This document shows, piece by piece, positions 27,181-35,869 of a stretch of DNA of 64,000 nucleotides. How positions within the stretch are numbered: the first letter of the stretch is position 1; every line of letters starts with the position of its first letter. Source of the stretch: Flavobacterium piscisymbiosum (GTDB lineage Bacteria; Bacteroidota; Bacteroidia; Flavobacteriales; Flavobacteriaceae); assembly GCF_020905295.1 (NCBI RefSeq), contig NZ_JAJJMM010000001.1, forward strand, positions 372,001-436,000. The letters are read 5' to 3'. The notes under the pieces were generated by a model. That model was not told the DNA's origin and did no database searches. It saw only the letters and a program-made list of their open reading frames with translations. The translations under genes and the position numbers were made by a program.

Positions 27181-28197
27181 CTAACTAATGCTTTTTATAA
27201 CATTTTCAAAATTTTCAAAATTTTCAAAATATTTAATCTTATTGTTTGTTAAGCCATTCAAATAGTTTTTATATTTATCTGCAAGACCTATTTCTTTAAA
27301 TTGAAATAAATTAATTAGTGAATAGGTAGGTATTTGATTTTCTTTTACAAAATGCGATAATGATGAAGTAATAATTCCTATGTACATTGAAGAATTTGAA
27401 AATTCAAGAAATTCGGCAGGGATATAAGATGGAATTTCAATATCTACTAGGTGCATCACATTCTCAGGAATTCCTATACGCGGGTGGCCTTTTACTACTA
27501 CAGTCCAATTATGTTTCTTAAAGGACTCTATAATTTTTAACTGTATAGAATCATGACTTACTGGTTCATATATAGAATCTTCACAAGGCGAAATAAAAAA
27601 GATGACAATTGGATTTACATCTTGAATGTTTTTTATTTGATATTTATATAGATCGAAAACAGATTGAGTCAAATCTGGTGCTATTTTCCTAATATTATAT
27701 CTTTTAAAATGAAATTCAGGTATTTTTTCTAAAATTTCCAATTTAAAATTTGCCCCTGTAATAATGAATAAAATAAATTTTAAAATAATTCTTTTGAAGT
27801 TCATTTTTTTTCTATCAAACAAATCAGCTGAAAAATCATAATGATCGACATAATACAACGAATTATTATCAGATAATTTAACTAAGAAAGCAGAAGTAAG
27901 CCAATCTTCAAATCTAGAAAAGAAATAAACATCATTATTAACTACACCTTTAAAATACTTCTTCGCAAAAAAATTAATTCTTTTTCTTTCCTTAAATACT
28001 AACGCAAAATTCTTAATTGATAAATGACCGTAGGGTATAAAAACTAGAGAGTTCAAATTTAAATTTAAGCTTTCTATAAATTTAAAAACATTCTCAACAT
28101 TTACTACATAAACATTAATGATCTTTTTTCCTTTATATTTTTCGTATAAACTTAAGAAGTAAGGAATATCAGCAGGTGCTTGACAAAAAACAATCAT
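27181..28197 (-). CDS. putative GT-B transferase, sialyltransferase/polysialyltransferase-like
   Basis: The protein has 338 residues from the ATG at 28197 (an in-frame ATG at 28227 would overlap the upstream gene by 17 bases). The first strand MIVFCQAPADIPYF and the later VVVKGHPR (234-240), IPSYIPAEFL (255-264) and IGIITSSLSHF suggest a GT-B fold with an HP motif and a serine pair. These are features shared by bacterial sialyltransferase families such as GT52. The classical D/E-D/E-G motif is not obvious. The cell makes a nonulosonic acid from genes just upstream, so this is the best candidate for its transferase. The assignment is an inference. The C-terminus carries three FEN repeats. Confidence 0.5.
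   Translation of the reverse strand: MIVFCQAPADIPYFLSLYEKYKGKKIINVYVVNVENVFKFIESLNLNLNSLVFIPYGHLSIKNFALVFKERKRINFFAKKYFKGVVNNDVYFFSRFEDWLTSAFLVKLSDNNSLYYVDHYDFSADLFDRKKMNFKRIILKFILFIITGANFKLEILEKIPEFHFKRYNIRKIAPDLTQSVFDLYKYQIKNIQDVNPIVIFFISPCEDSIYEPVSHDSIQLKIIESFKKHNWTVVVKGHPRIGIPENVMHLVDIEIPSYIPAEFLEFSNSSMYIGIITSSLSHFVKENQIPTYSLINLFQFKEIGLADKYKNYLNGLTNNKIKYFENFENFENVIKSIS
27202..27228 (-). repeat. tandem 9-base repeat, three perfect copies
   Basis: The plus strand repeats ATTTTCAAA three times without interruption. On the coding strand this reads TTTGAAAAT, encoding FEN three times near the C-terminus of the sialyltransferase-like protein. A change in copy number would keep the reading frame. 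Confidence 0.9.
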
Positions 28198-28210
28198 TTC
28201 AAATCTTTCT

Positions 28211-28780
28211 TCAATAGAATTGACCATTCTCTTTTAAGTATTTAAAGGTTTCTATATCTCTATATTTTATAATTCTATGAGGATTTCCTCCTATCACCGC
28301 ATAATCTGGCACATCTTTTGTCACTACAGTTCCTGAACCTATAACTACACCTTCACCGATTGTTACTCCTGGCACAATGGTAACATTTGTCCCACACCAT
28401 ACAAAATCTTTTATTTCAACAGGCTCAATTAAATCAATATTGTCGTAAGGAATAGAAAATTTGCTCTGATAGTTATGATTTGTGGAAAATATAGTTAATC
28501 CTCTTCCGGTATGAAAAAATTTTCCTATATAAACTCCTCCTGAACATTCAATAATTGTGTCTGATTTTAAATGACTTGTAATATCTATTTTGAATTTAGT
28601 AAAATCACCAGTTGCACTCATTATTTTTAAACCGCCAAAGCCTTGATTAACATAATTGATTTTACATCCACACTTAATTTCTATTCTCTTAATATCTAAC
28701 AATTGTTTATAAATAATAATATTGTTTATAAACAAATCAATTTTTAATCCCAGAATTAATTTTAAAATTAGCTTAACCAT
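28211..28780 (-). CDS. acyltransferase, left-handed beta-helix (WcaF-like)
   Basis: The protein has 189 residues. The C-terminal half shows hexapeptide turns and the block [19 protein letters not shown] followed by [12 protein letters not shown], typical of sugar O-acetyltransferases. FSTNHNY around 100 carries the probable catalytic histidine. The N-terminal 20 residues are hydrophobic. It probably O-acetylates a sugar of the repeat unit using acetyl-CoA. It lies 2 bases after the flippase gene. It could alternatively be an N-acetyltransferase for the amino sugar made by the PglE-like enzyme. Confidence 0.82.
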   Translation of the reverse strand: MVKLILKLILGLKIDLFINNIIIYKQLLDIKRIEIKCGCKINYVNQGFGGLKIMSATGDFTKFKIDITSHLKSDTIIECSGGVYIGKFFHTGRGLTIFSTNHNYQSKFSIPYDNIDLIEPVEIKDFVWCGTNVTIVPGVTIGEGVVIGSGTVVTKDVPDYAVIGGNPHRIIKYRDIETFKYLKENGQFY

Positions 28781-28782
28781 TT

Positions 28783-30036
28783 TTAAATAACATTATACTT
28801 TTTAAATAAACTTAAGGATATTATCAATGATAATATAGACAGAAATAAAAAAGATAGTAGTGAGGCTATTGCAGGTCCATAAATCCCAACAATTGGAATT
28901 AAAATAAACGATAAGACAATAACTAGCACTGCACTTAGCAGAACTAAGATAGTTTTTAGCTTAGTCATTTTAAAATAGTCAATAACTAATCCAGTCGTTG
29001 TGTAGATACCAAAAAAAGCTTGGGCTATACACATAATGTAAATTATAGGCATTGCTGACAGATATTTTTTACCTAAAAAAAAAGGTCCAAAAAAAGACAA
29101 TGCAACACAAAAGAAAATAGAAATTACTAATATTATGACAGAATATATACCTGAAACTTTTAAAATAAAATTCTTACCCTCTCTTTCACTTAATTTTTTA
29201 TATACTAAAGGATAAATTACTTTTATCATATTTGAATTTATCATTACTACAAAAGAAGCAACTCCTGCAGCAGCTGCATACAATCCTACTTCTTTTAATC
29301 CAAAAGAATTTAGTAAAAAATACCTGTCGGACTGATTTAAAACCCATCCAGCTAAAACAGAAATAATTAGAGGTGCTCCATATTTAATAATATATTTAAA
29401 ATGAACTTTATCAAATATAAAATAGAAAGAAGATCCAATTGTACTTAGAAAAAAAAATCTAATAATTAAAACGATAAATTCTGCAAGTACAATAGCTACT
29501 ATCCTAAACTTCCAATCCAAATCAAAAAAAGAAAGGAATATAACTGTTAAGCCAAATCCCAACAAAACAGTAACCGTAGAAATTAATCCAAAACGCGTTG
29601 CTTGAGAATATTGAAAAAGTTCAGTATTATGTATGGAACTAAAAGTTGTTATGAATCCCATAATTGTTGCCATAACAATTACAAAACTATATTGTTCAAA
29701 CATTAAAGAAGCCAATATTGTAAAAATAAAACAAACCGAAAATGAAATTAAAACAAATGAAATTAAACTATTTCTAAACTCTAGATATTTATCTTTTTCA
29801 AGATCTACGATCTCAATTGCTTGTAATCCGTTTGCTGAAAAAGACATTAATGTTGGTAAAAAAAATAGGATACTTGCGTATATACCAATCATTCCATAAT
29901 CTTCAGGGAGTATATGCTTAGTTAAATAAGAGATTGAAAATATTCCAATCGCGGCATTTATAATTGTAAAAATATAATAATTTATAAAATTACGTATTTC
30001 CCTATGATTTATTAAAAATTTTATTTTATTGAACAT
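28783..30036 (-). CDS. wzx: polysaccharide flippase (Wzx, MOP superfamily)
   Basis: About twelve hydrophobic segments over 417 residues, with the N-terminal [30 protein letters not shown]. The motif L..EDYG at the end of the first helix pair is typical for Wzx-type exporters (GxxxxxxLxPxxYG-like). It moves undecaprenyl-linked repeat units across the inner membrane for Wzy polymerisation. The 161-base gap upstream separates it from the nonulosonate genes and shows no convincing promoter or hairpin. Confidence 0.88.
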   Translation of the reverse strand: MFNKIKFLINHREIRNFINYYIFTIINAAIGIFSISYLTKHILPEDYGMIGIYASILFFLPTLMSFSANGLQAIEIVDLEKDKYLEFRNSLISFVLISFSVCFIFTILASLMFEQYSFVIVMATIMGFITTFSSIHNTELFQYSQATRFGLISTVTVLLGFGLTVIFLSFFDLDWKFRIVAIVLAEFIVLIIRFFFLSTIGSSFYFIFDKVHFKYIIKYGAPLIISVLAGWVLNQSDRYFLLNSFGLKEVGLYAAAAGVASFVVMINSNMIKVIYPLVYKKLSEREGKNFILKVSGIYSVIILVISIFFCVALSFFGPFFLGKKYLSAMPIIYIMCIAQAFFGIYTTTGLVIDYFKMTKLKTILVLLSAVLVIVLSFILIPIVGIYGPAIASLLSFLFLSILSLIISLSLFKKYNVI

Positions 30037-30197
30037 CTATATTTTTGTATACTTAAAACTATTATTTTAAAAATTTATTAAATCACTGGCTTTTTAATCA
30101 TTATAAACAAAAATTTCTAACATTAAACACCCGATTTCATGTACAAAAACCTAATCTATCCAGCACGCTTATGTAGTTTAATTTTTTACAAATTCAG

Positions 30198-30935
30198 TTA
30201 AATGATACTCCATCCACCATCCACCACCAAATTATGTCCCGTTACATAAGATGAATCATCTGTAAGTAAAAAACAGACTGCTGAAACAATATCTCTTGGA
30301 CTTCCCATTCGTTTCAACGGTACTTTTTTATTGTAATTCTCTACAAATGATTCCGGTTGGTTATCAAAAATTCCTCCAGGAGAAACTGTATTTACACGAA
30401 TTTGATATGCTCCATAGTAAGATGCCAAATAACGTGTAAAATTATTTAGTGCACCTTTAATTGCCGAATAAGCAGCTGGCATGGTCATTTCTGTACCTTC
30501 ATAAACTGTAAAATCAGGCCCAACTAATCCGTAGATAGATGACATGTTAATAAGCGACCCAAATCCTTGCTTTTTCATTTGTTCCATTACCACTTGGCAA
30601 CATAGAAAATATCCATTTAAATGCATATCCACATTTTTACGCCATGATTCAAGTGGTATATCCTCAAATTTAGTCCCCCAATCTTTTGTTCTGGGGTAAG
30701 CATTGTTTACCCAGCCATCAATACGATCGTATTTCTCGACTATACTCACTATTCCGTTCTTTATTGAATCTTCATTAGTAATATCAATTACAAAATCATA
30801 ACTATCTTGGTCTTCAAAAAAAATATCAGCTGATATAACTACTGCTCCTTGTTCACGAAAAGTAGAAACCATCTGCTTTCCTAATAATCCATTACCTCCT
30901 GTTACAACTATTACTTTATCTTTTATTGAAAACAT
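30198..30935 (-). CDS. short-chain dehydrogenase/reductase, PtmA-like
   Basis: A classical SDR of 245 residues: VTGGNGLLGKQM at 11-22, NNAYP at 77-81, NMSSIYG with S133, and the catalytic Y156-x3-K160 in AAYSAIKGALNN, then VNTVSPGGIF and YVTGHNLVVDGGW. All catalytic residues are present. It resembles the SDR known as PtmA, which accompanies legionaminic acid genes in Campylobacter. Its substrate there is not firmly known to me. It is the last gene of the nonulosonate cassette, 25 bases after the carbon-nitrogen hydrolase. Confidence 0.85.
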   Translation of the reverse strand: MFSIKDKVIVVTGGNGLLGKQMVSTFREQGAVVISADIFFEDQDSYDFVIDITNEDSIKNGIVSIVEKYDRIDGWVNNAYPRTKDWGTKFEDIPLESWRKNVDMHLNGYFLCCQVVMEQMKKQGFGSLINMSSIYGLVGPDFTVYEGTEMTMPAAYSAIKGALNNFTRYLASYYGAYQIRVNTVSPGGIFDNQPESFVENYNKKVPLKRMGSPRDIVSAVCFLLTDDSSYVTGHNLVVDGGWSII

Positions 30936-30960
30936 CGTTATTATATACTTGTTTAATTAT

Positions 30961-31743
30961 TTAATTATAGAACTCTCTATAAATGCTATTCTTCCTGTCT
31001 TTTTTAATTGGAAAGTTTTTTCGATATTCTATCGCATTTTCTAAATTCAAATCAAAGATTTTTATTTCTTCAAAGATTTCCAAAGGTTCTAACTTTTCTC
31101 CTGTAGGCGAAAAAACACAAGAACTTTCCTCATATTCCAAACCGTTCCCATCAATACCAGTTCGATTAACACCAATCATAAAACTTTGATTTTCTATAGC
31201 TCGTGCATTCAGTAAAGCTCTCCAATGACTCACTCTTCCTTTTGGCCAATTAGCTATATTAAGCAAGATTAAATTCTCCTTCGACAATTCTTGATAAAGC
31301 TCTGGAAATCTTAAATCAAAACAAATACTCAATCCCCAACCACCATTCCAAGGAAGGCTCTTAATCTGATTACCTCCTACAATTAATTCATCTTCTCCAG
31401 CATAAGAAAATAGATGTATTTTTTCATAAGTCCCAGCTATTTCTCCCTTATTATTTACAGCAATGCAACTATTATATTTTTTTTTATCTTTAGAAATCAT
31501 CAATCCAAATACAATATTCATTTGATACTCTTTAGCCATTTTTTGGATAGCTTGAAGAGAACTTGAACTTTCAAAATCTTCTGCCAAAGCCAAATTAGAA
31601 ATAGAAAAACCAGTCAAAGACATCTCAGGAAAAACCACATACTCTACCTTTGGGCTTAAAGACGCAACTATACGTTCAACCTCTTTCAAATTGGCTTGTT
31701 TATCCTCCCAAACTGAATCTAAAGAAACTATAGCTAACTTCAT
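30961..31743 (-). CDS. carbon-nitrogen hydrolase (nitrilase superfamily)
   Basis: The catalytic triad of the nitrilase superfamily is complete: E40 in VVFPEMSLTGF, K108 in TYEKIHLFSY and C141 in LSICFDLRFPELYQ. The 260-residue length fits omega-amidase-like members. The start codon overlaps the stop of the aminotransferase upstream. Such enzymes hydrolyse amides, for example alpha-ketoglutaramate or a side-chain amide, or can act as acyltransferases. An amidohydrolase inside a nonulosonate cassette is unusual, and its substrate is unknown. Confidence 0.88.
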   Translation of the reverse strand: MKLAIVSLDSVWEDKQANLKEVERIVASLSPKVEYVVFPEMSLTGFSISNLALAEDFESSSSLQAIQKMAKEYQMNIVFGLMISKDKKKYNSCIAVNNKGEIAGTYEKIHLFSYAGEDELIVGGNQIKSLPWNGGWGLSICFDLRFPELYQELSKENLILLNIANWPKGRVSHWRALLNARAIENQSFMIGVNRTGIDGNGLEYEESSCVFSPTGEKLEPLEIFEEIKIFDLNLENAIEYRKNFPIKKDRKNSIYREFYN

Positions 31744-33041
31744 TAATTATATTTTCTGAATACTGGTTTAATGACTGGAGATTTTAGATATACTTCCAAT
31801 CCACTTTCTAATGCTTTTTTATAAATTGTCAAAGCATGTTTCACGGCCGATAATGTCATATCCAATTCTATCTCCTGATGCGAATAAGAAACTGCTATAT
31901 ATGGCATCATTATCTTTTTTTCTAACATTTCCTGAGCAAACAAAGTACGCATTGCCAACGACACATTATGATCCTTATCTTTTGCAACATAGTTTGGAGA
32001 ACAAGGATATCCTTCTACATAAAATTGCTCATGAATTCCCAATTCCTTAGAAATATTATTTATTCCGGTAACTAATTTATTACCATAATTCCAAAAATGA
32101 TCTACTACGAGGTCTCTTTTTAATATTTCCATCGTTTTAATAAAAGCTCCTAATGCACTCATTTCTGCACCATGAGTTGTCGATGTCAAAAATATTCTCT
32201 CGGCTCCTTCATCCAATATTCCTCCAATCTGCATAATTTCTCTTTTCCCTGCCAAAGCTGCAACAGCAAAACCATTAGCCATAGCTTTTCCAAATGTACA
32301 CAAATCAGGTTCTATTCCATAATAAGTTTGAGCACCTTGCAAGTCCCATCTGAAACCAGTAATCATTTCATCAATTATAAAAACTGTTCCATTTGCTTTG
32401 CATAAAGTCTGAACTTCGCGAAGGAAATTGGCTGTTGGCTCTAACGTCGTTGCCGCTTCAAGCATTACTGCCGCAATTTGATTTGGATATTCATCAAAAA
32501 GTGCTTTTAACGAATCTATATTATTATAATTAAATTTAAGAGTAAGTTGACTCGCTTCTTCAACCGTACCTCTAGTAAGAACTGTTGAACCTATGAACCA
32601 ATCATCATATGAGAAAAAAGGCTGTTCTACAGGAACTGCGACCATCTTTCTACCAGTATAGGCTCTCGCTAATTTCATAGCTGCTGTTGTAACGGCAGAA
32701 CCATGTTTAGCAAATTTGACCATATCTACAGACGGGATTAACTCGCACAATAATTCAGCTGCTTTCAACTCTGTCACAGAAGCCCTTGTAAGATTATTAC
32801 CTTTTAAAATCTCTTCATAACACGCATCGGCTATTTCCTTATTTCCATAACCAATATTAACCGATCGTAATCCCATTCCATAATCCAAGTACTTATTCCC
32901 TTCTGGCGAAAAAACGTAAGCTCCTTCTCCTCTTTCTAAAATAGAAGGTGCATTTGATGGAAATTGATCATCTCCTCTTGAATAGGTATGTGCTCCTCCT
33001 GGTATTACATTATGCAGTCTTTGTGAATATGATTTTTCCAT
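31743..33041 (-). CDS. class III aminotransferase, glutamate-1-semialdehyde aminomutase-like
   Basis: The protein has 432 residues from the ATG at 33041, chosen because MEKSYSQRLHNVIPGGAHTY is the family start and the longer frame runs into the preceding gene. FIIDEMITGFRW supplies the PLP-ring aspartate region and CTFGKAMANGF the PLP lysine. GGAHTYSRGDDQFP matches the sugar-cluster branch of the aminomutase-like family rather than the haem enzyme HemL. It follows the SpsF-like gene by 10 bases. It probably transfers an amino group on a sugar or acyl precursor, but the substrate is unknown. Confidence 0.85.
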   Translation of the reverse strand: MEKSYSQRLHNVIPGGAHTYSRGDDQFPSNAPSILERGEGAYVFSPEGNKYLDYGMGLRSVNIGYGNKEIADACYEEILKGNNLTRASVTELKAAELLCELIPSVDMVKFAKHGSAVTTAAMKLARAYTGRKMVAVPVEQPFFSYDDWFIGSTVLTRGTVEEASQLTLKFNYNNIDSLKALFDEYPNQIAAVMLEAATTLEPTANFLREVQTLCKANGTVFIIDEMITGFRWDLQGAQTYYGIEPDLCTFGKAMANGFAVAALAGKREIMQIGGILDEGAERIFLTSTTHGAEMSALGAFIKTMEILKRDLVVDHFWNYGNKLVTGINNISKELGIHEQFYVEGYPCSPNYVAKDKDHNVSLAMRTLFAQEMLEKKIMMPYIAVSYSHQEIELDMTLSAVKHALTIYKKALESGLEVYLKSPVIKPVFRKYN

Positions 33042-33051
33042 ATCAAAAAAA

Positions 33052-33804
33052 TTAGTTTTCTTCTTGTTTTTGTTTGTTAAAATTTGACCAATAAATATCA
33101 TCTAGATGCTTATTTAATTGATCCCACTCGTTTTTAATTATCGAATCAATCAAGACTTTGTCAGAAACATTTAAAACATCAATATTTGATATCACCTTTT
33201 TAAAAAAGTCAGCATCTGGTTCATAATCTAAAGTCATTCTGATTTTTGCTACTTCATCTGCAAATTTTAATTGAATAATATCAATCTCATCTTTATTAAA
33301 AATTTTCCCCCATCCGGTTTCTAATTTATTAGATTCAATTCCTTTTAAAGAATTCTCTAAAAAGTCCTTGCTATAACCAGTACTATTCATACCTAAAGGC
33401 AGTCCAGAAGTATATACCATTTTTGAACCGTTCATCAAGCTATCTATTACTAATTTTGATGCTTCAGTAGAACATAAGATATCATCCCCATCTATGGAAA
33501 CTATAAAATCTACATCAAATTTACGAGCACATTGCAAATGACGAAAAGGAATATTTTCGTCAGAGCCATAAAATACTTCTACTTCTACATCATGTTCGTC
33601 AAATATTGTTTCAAATTTTTTGTTTTCAGGCTTTATCGAAGTTGTAATAAATATTTTCAATTCATTTTTCTCAATAACTTCTTTAAAGGCAAAGGAAAAG
33701 CGCTCTACAAGATGTTTTATCAACGGTTTTGAATTTACTTCTATCAAATGCTTCTCACTTAATCTGGTTGAACCTAATCTCGCGGTAATAAAAATTCCTA
33801 TCAT
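33052..33804 (-). CDS. SpsF-like cytidylyltransferase family protein
   Basis: The N-terminus IFITARLGSTRLSEKHL (5-21) is the nucleotide loop of the SpsF/KdsB-like group, and FIVSIDGDDIL near 116-126 carries the metal-binding acids. MTLDYEPDADF is the family C-terminal motif. Canonical NeuA/LegF enzymes instead have ARGGSKG. This is the only CMP-type nucleotidyltransferase in the cassette, so it may activate the nonulosonate. It may equally serve a separate product of the aminomutase-like enzyme next to it. Its 250-residue length is normal. Confidence 0.78.
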   Translation of the reverse strand: MIGIFITARLGSTRLSEKHLIEVNSKPLIKHLVERFSFAFKEVIEKNELKIFITTSIKPENKKFETIFDEHDVEVEVFYGSDENIPFRHLQCARKFDVDFIVSIDGDDILCSTEASKLVIDSLMNGSKMVYTSGLPLGMNSTGYSKDFLENSLKGIESNKLETGWGKIFNKDEIDIIQLKFADEVAKIRMTLDYEPDADFFKKVISNIDVLNVSDKVLIDSIIKNEWDQLNKHLDDIYWSNFNKQKQEEN

Positions 33805-34823
33805 TACAATTTTTCAATGACATTATTATCATCCGAACTTTCAACAGCATATAAAACTTTCAACACCTGATGATCATGTTCTAATGTATTTGGAAAGTCA
33901 CCTTCTCTTTTGGCCGCCTTTAAAAAAGCTGCCATCTCATCTATATACATCTGCTCTGTTATATTTTTATTATATCCAGTTTGAGCAGATATAGTTTCAT
34001 ACTTTATTTCATCCCAATTACTTGTTTCCGGGTCATAAATTTTAATCATATTATCATCCCAATTCCAATATAACTGTTTTTTGTCTCCATTGATAGTTAA
34101 TCGTCTGGTTGCATATCTAGAAACAACATCAACTGATAAATTAAATATTGAATTACCATAATCCATTAATAAATTGTATGTTTCATCGATATGCTCTGCC
34201 CCTTTTATTTGAATTGCATTTTTATAGAGACCAACAACTCTCTTTGGAAATCCTAAAACTAAAGTAATCCATGTTAATTCAAAAGGAACAATCTCTCTTC
34301 CTCCACCTGTTTCTTTATTAGAAACATAATATTCATTAACCTCTTCATACGTATGCCAATCAGGAAGATATTGTCCTGAATGATATAAAAAGTTAGATAT
34401 TATACCAAGATCCCCATTTTTTACAATTTCAGCTATTTTTTTTATTGCCGGATGAAAAAATAAAGTACATGATGGTGCTAAACATATACCTTTTTCTCTA
34501 GACTCTATAATCATTTCTTCAAAATCAGTATTAACTACACTCGCTTCAATAAAAGCTGGTATATTTAATTCTAAAGCCTTCTTCATATAAATATGATGAA
34601 TATCTGGTGGTAAGGAAATAACAAAAGCATCAATTTTAAAATTTGATAGAGCATCTTCTAAACTACTCACAACTTCTATTTGATACTTCTCCACAGATTC
34701 GCTTCTCCTGTCATCTCTTTTATCAAATCCGATTATATTTTTTATTCCTAGAGCTTGTAAATTCCTCACCCTTCTTTTACCCATGGAACCTAATCCAATT
34801 ATGAGTATAAAATTTTTCATCAC
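33804..34823 (-). CDS. Gfo/Idh/MocA family oxidoreductase, atypical active site
   Basis: The N-terminal Rossmann fold is clear: ILIIGLGSMGKRRVRNLQAL at 6-25, and VISLPPDIHHIYMKKALEL at 68-86. The family's EKP motif, which carries the catalytic lysine, is replaced by EAS at 93-95. The usual GGGxxxDxxxH-type segment reads GGGREIVPFELTW. It may therefore bind a dinucleotide without the standard dehydrogenase chemistry, or use other residues. It overlaps the PtmE-like gene by 4 bases and the SpsF-like gene by one. Its place in the cassette implies a role in making or modifying the nonulosonate. Confidence 0.82.
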   Translation of the reverse strand: MMKNFILIIGLGSMGKRRVRNLQALGIKNIIGFDKRDDRRSESVEKYQIEVVSSLEDALSNFKIDAFVISLPPDIHHIYMKKALELNIPAFIEASVVNTDFEEMIIESREKGICLAPSCTLFFHPAIKKIAEIVKNGDLGIISNFLYHSGQYLPDWHTYEEVNEYYVSNKETGGGREIVPFELTWITLVLGFPKRVVGLYKNAIQIKGAEHIDETYNLLMDYGNSIFNLSVDVVSRYATRRLTINGDKKQLYWNWDDNMIKIYDPETSNWDEIKYETISAQTGYNKNITEQMYIDEMAAFLKAAKREGDFPNTLEHDHQVLKVLYAVESSDDNNVIEKL

Positions 34824-35869
34824 TTAAATTTTATATAGTTTATATCTTTTTGTGCCTTCTCAAAATCCTCATGTTTACCAACATCTAACCAATACCCAAC
34901 AAATGGATAGGAAATCACTTTTAAATTATTTTTAATTAGTTCTTCCATCAAATCAGTGGCATTAAAGAAAATATCCTTCGGAATATATTTAAGCATTTCT
35001 TTTTTCATTAAATAAATCCCTCCATTGGAATAGTAAGTATATGTTGGCTTTTCTTTAAAACTTTTAACCAGACCATTATTAGTTTCTAAAACGGCATATG
35101 GAATACTAACCTGATATGGAATAGTCAAAACTGCCAAATCAGCATCTTGTTTTATAAATTCTAAAAAAAATTGTTCGTAATCTATATTTGTTAATAAATC
35201 AGAATTAGTAACTAAAATATAATCATGTTCGAAATTATTAATTTTAGAAACAGCGCCAATTGTACCTAAAGGCTCACTTTCCCAAACATATTCTATTTTA
35301 ATGTTTTTATCATTTCCTTTTCCAAAATGGGTTTCGATTTGTTCTCCTAAATATTTTACAGATACCCAAAAATCATCGATTCCAAATAATGTTAAACGGT
35401 CGAGGTTATGTTCCATAATTGCCTTATCACCAACTTTTAACAATGGTTTTGGTTTAGAATCAGTTAGAGGCTGTAAACGTTGTCCTCTACCACCTGCCAT
35501 AATTACAGCATCAATAGGCAAATAAGACCTAATATTTCTAAAATTAATAACATTTACAACTTTATGGTTTTCGTCAACTACGGGTACAATTCTGAAATCC
35601 CCTTCACGATACTCAATAATTTTTGCTAAATTATTTTCCCCCTTAGTTATATATCGTGGATTATCCTGAATAATTTCATCAATATAACTATCAATGGTGA
35701 AACCTTTAATCAATCCTCTTCTTACATCTCCATCAGTAAGTGCACCAATTAATTTATCCTCTTGATTAACTACAAAAAGAATGGCATCTTGCGACAATTC
35801 ATTTAATAAAAGTAGTGCTTCTTTTACTTTACTTCCAGAAAGAATTAGATGGTCTTTGTAAATTCTCAT
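34820..35869 (-). CDS. CBS-domain nucleotidyltransferase (PtmE-like)
   Basis: Residues 1-115 form a CBS pair (ALTDGDVRRGLIKG and RIVPVVDE are recognisable). Residues 120-349 form a sugar nucleotidyltransferase with GGRGQRLQPLT at 126-136, NSDLL near the metal site, and KEKPTYTYYSNGGIYLM. The domain order matches PtmE, reported in Campylobacter to make GDP-GlcN(Ac) at the start of the GDP-linked legionaminic pathway. It overlaps neuC by 4 bases. The GDP preference is inferred from the family. Confidence 0.87.
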   Translation of the reverse strand: MRIYKDHLILSGSKVKEALLLLNELSQDAILFVVNQEDKLIGALTDGDVRRGLIKGFTIDSYIDEIIQDNPRYITKGENNLAKIIEYREGDFRIVPVVDENHKVVNVINFRNIRSYLPIDAVIMAGGRGQRLQPLTDSKPKPLLKVGDKAIMEHNLDRLTLFGIDDFWVSVKYLGEQIETHFGKGNDKNIKIEYVWESEPLGTIGAVSKINNFEHDYILVTNSDLLTNIDYEQFFLEFIKQDADLAVLTIPYQVSIPYAVLETNNGLVKSFKEKPTYTYYSNGGIYLMKKEMLKYIPKDIFFNATDLMEELIKNNLKVISYPFVGYWLDVGKHEDFEKAQKDINYIKFK

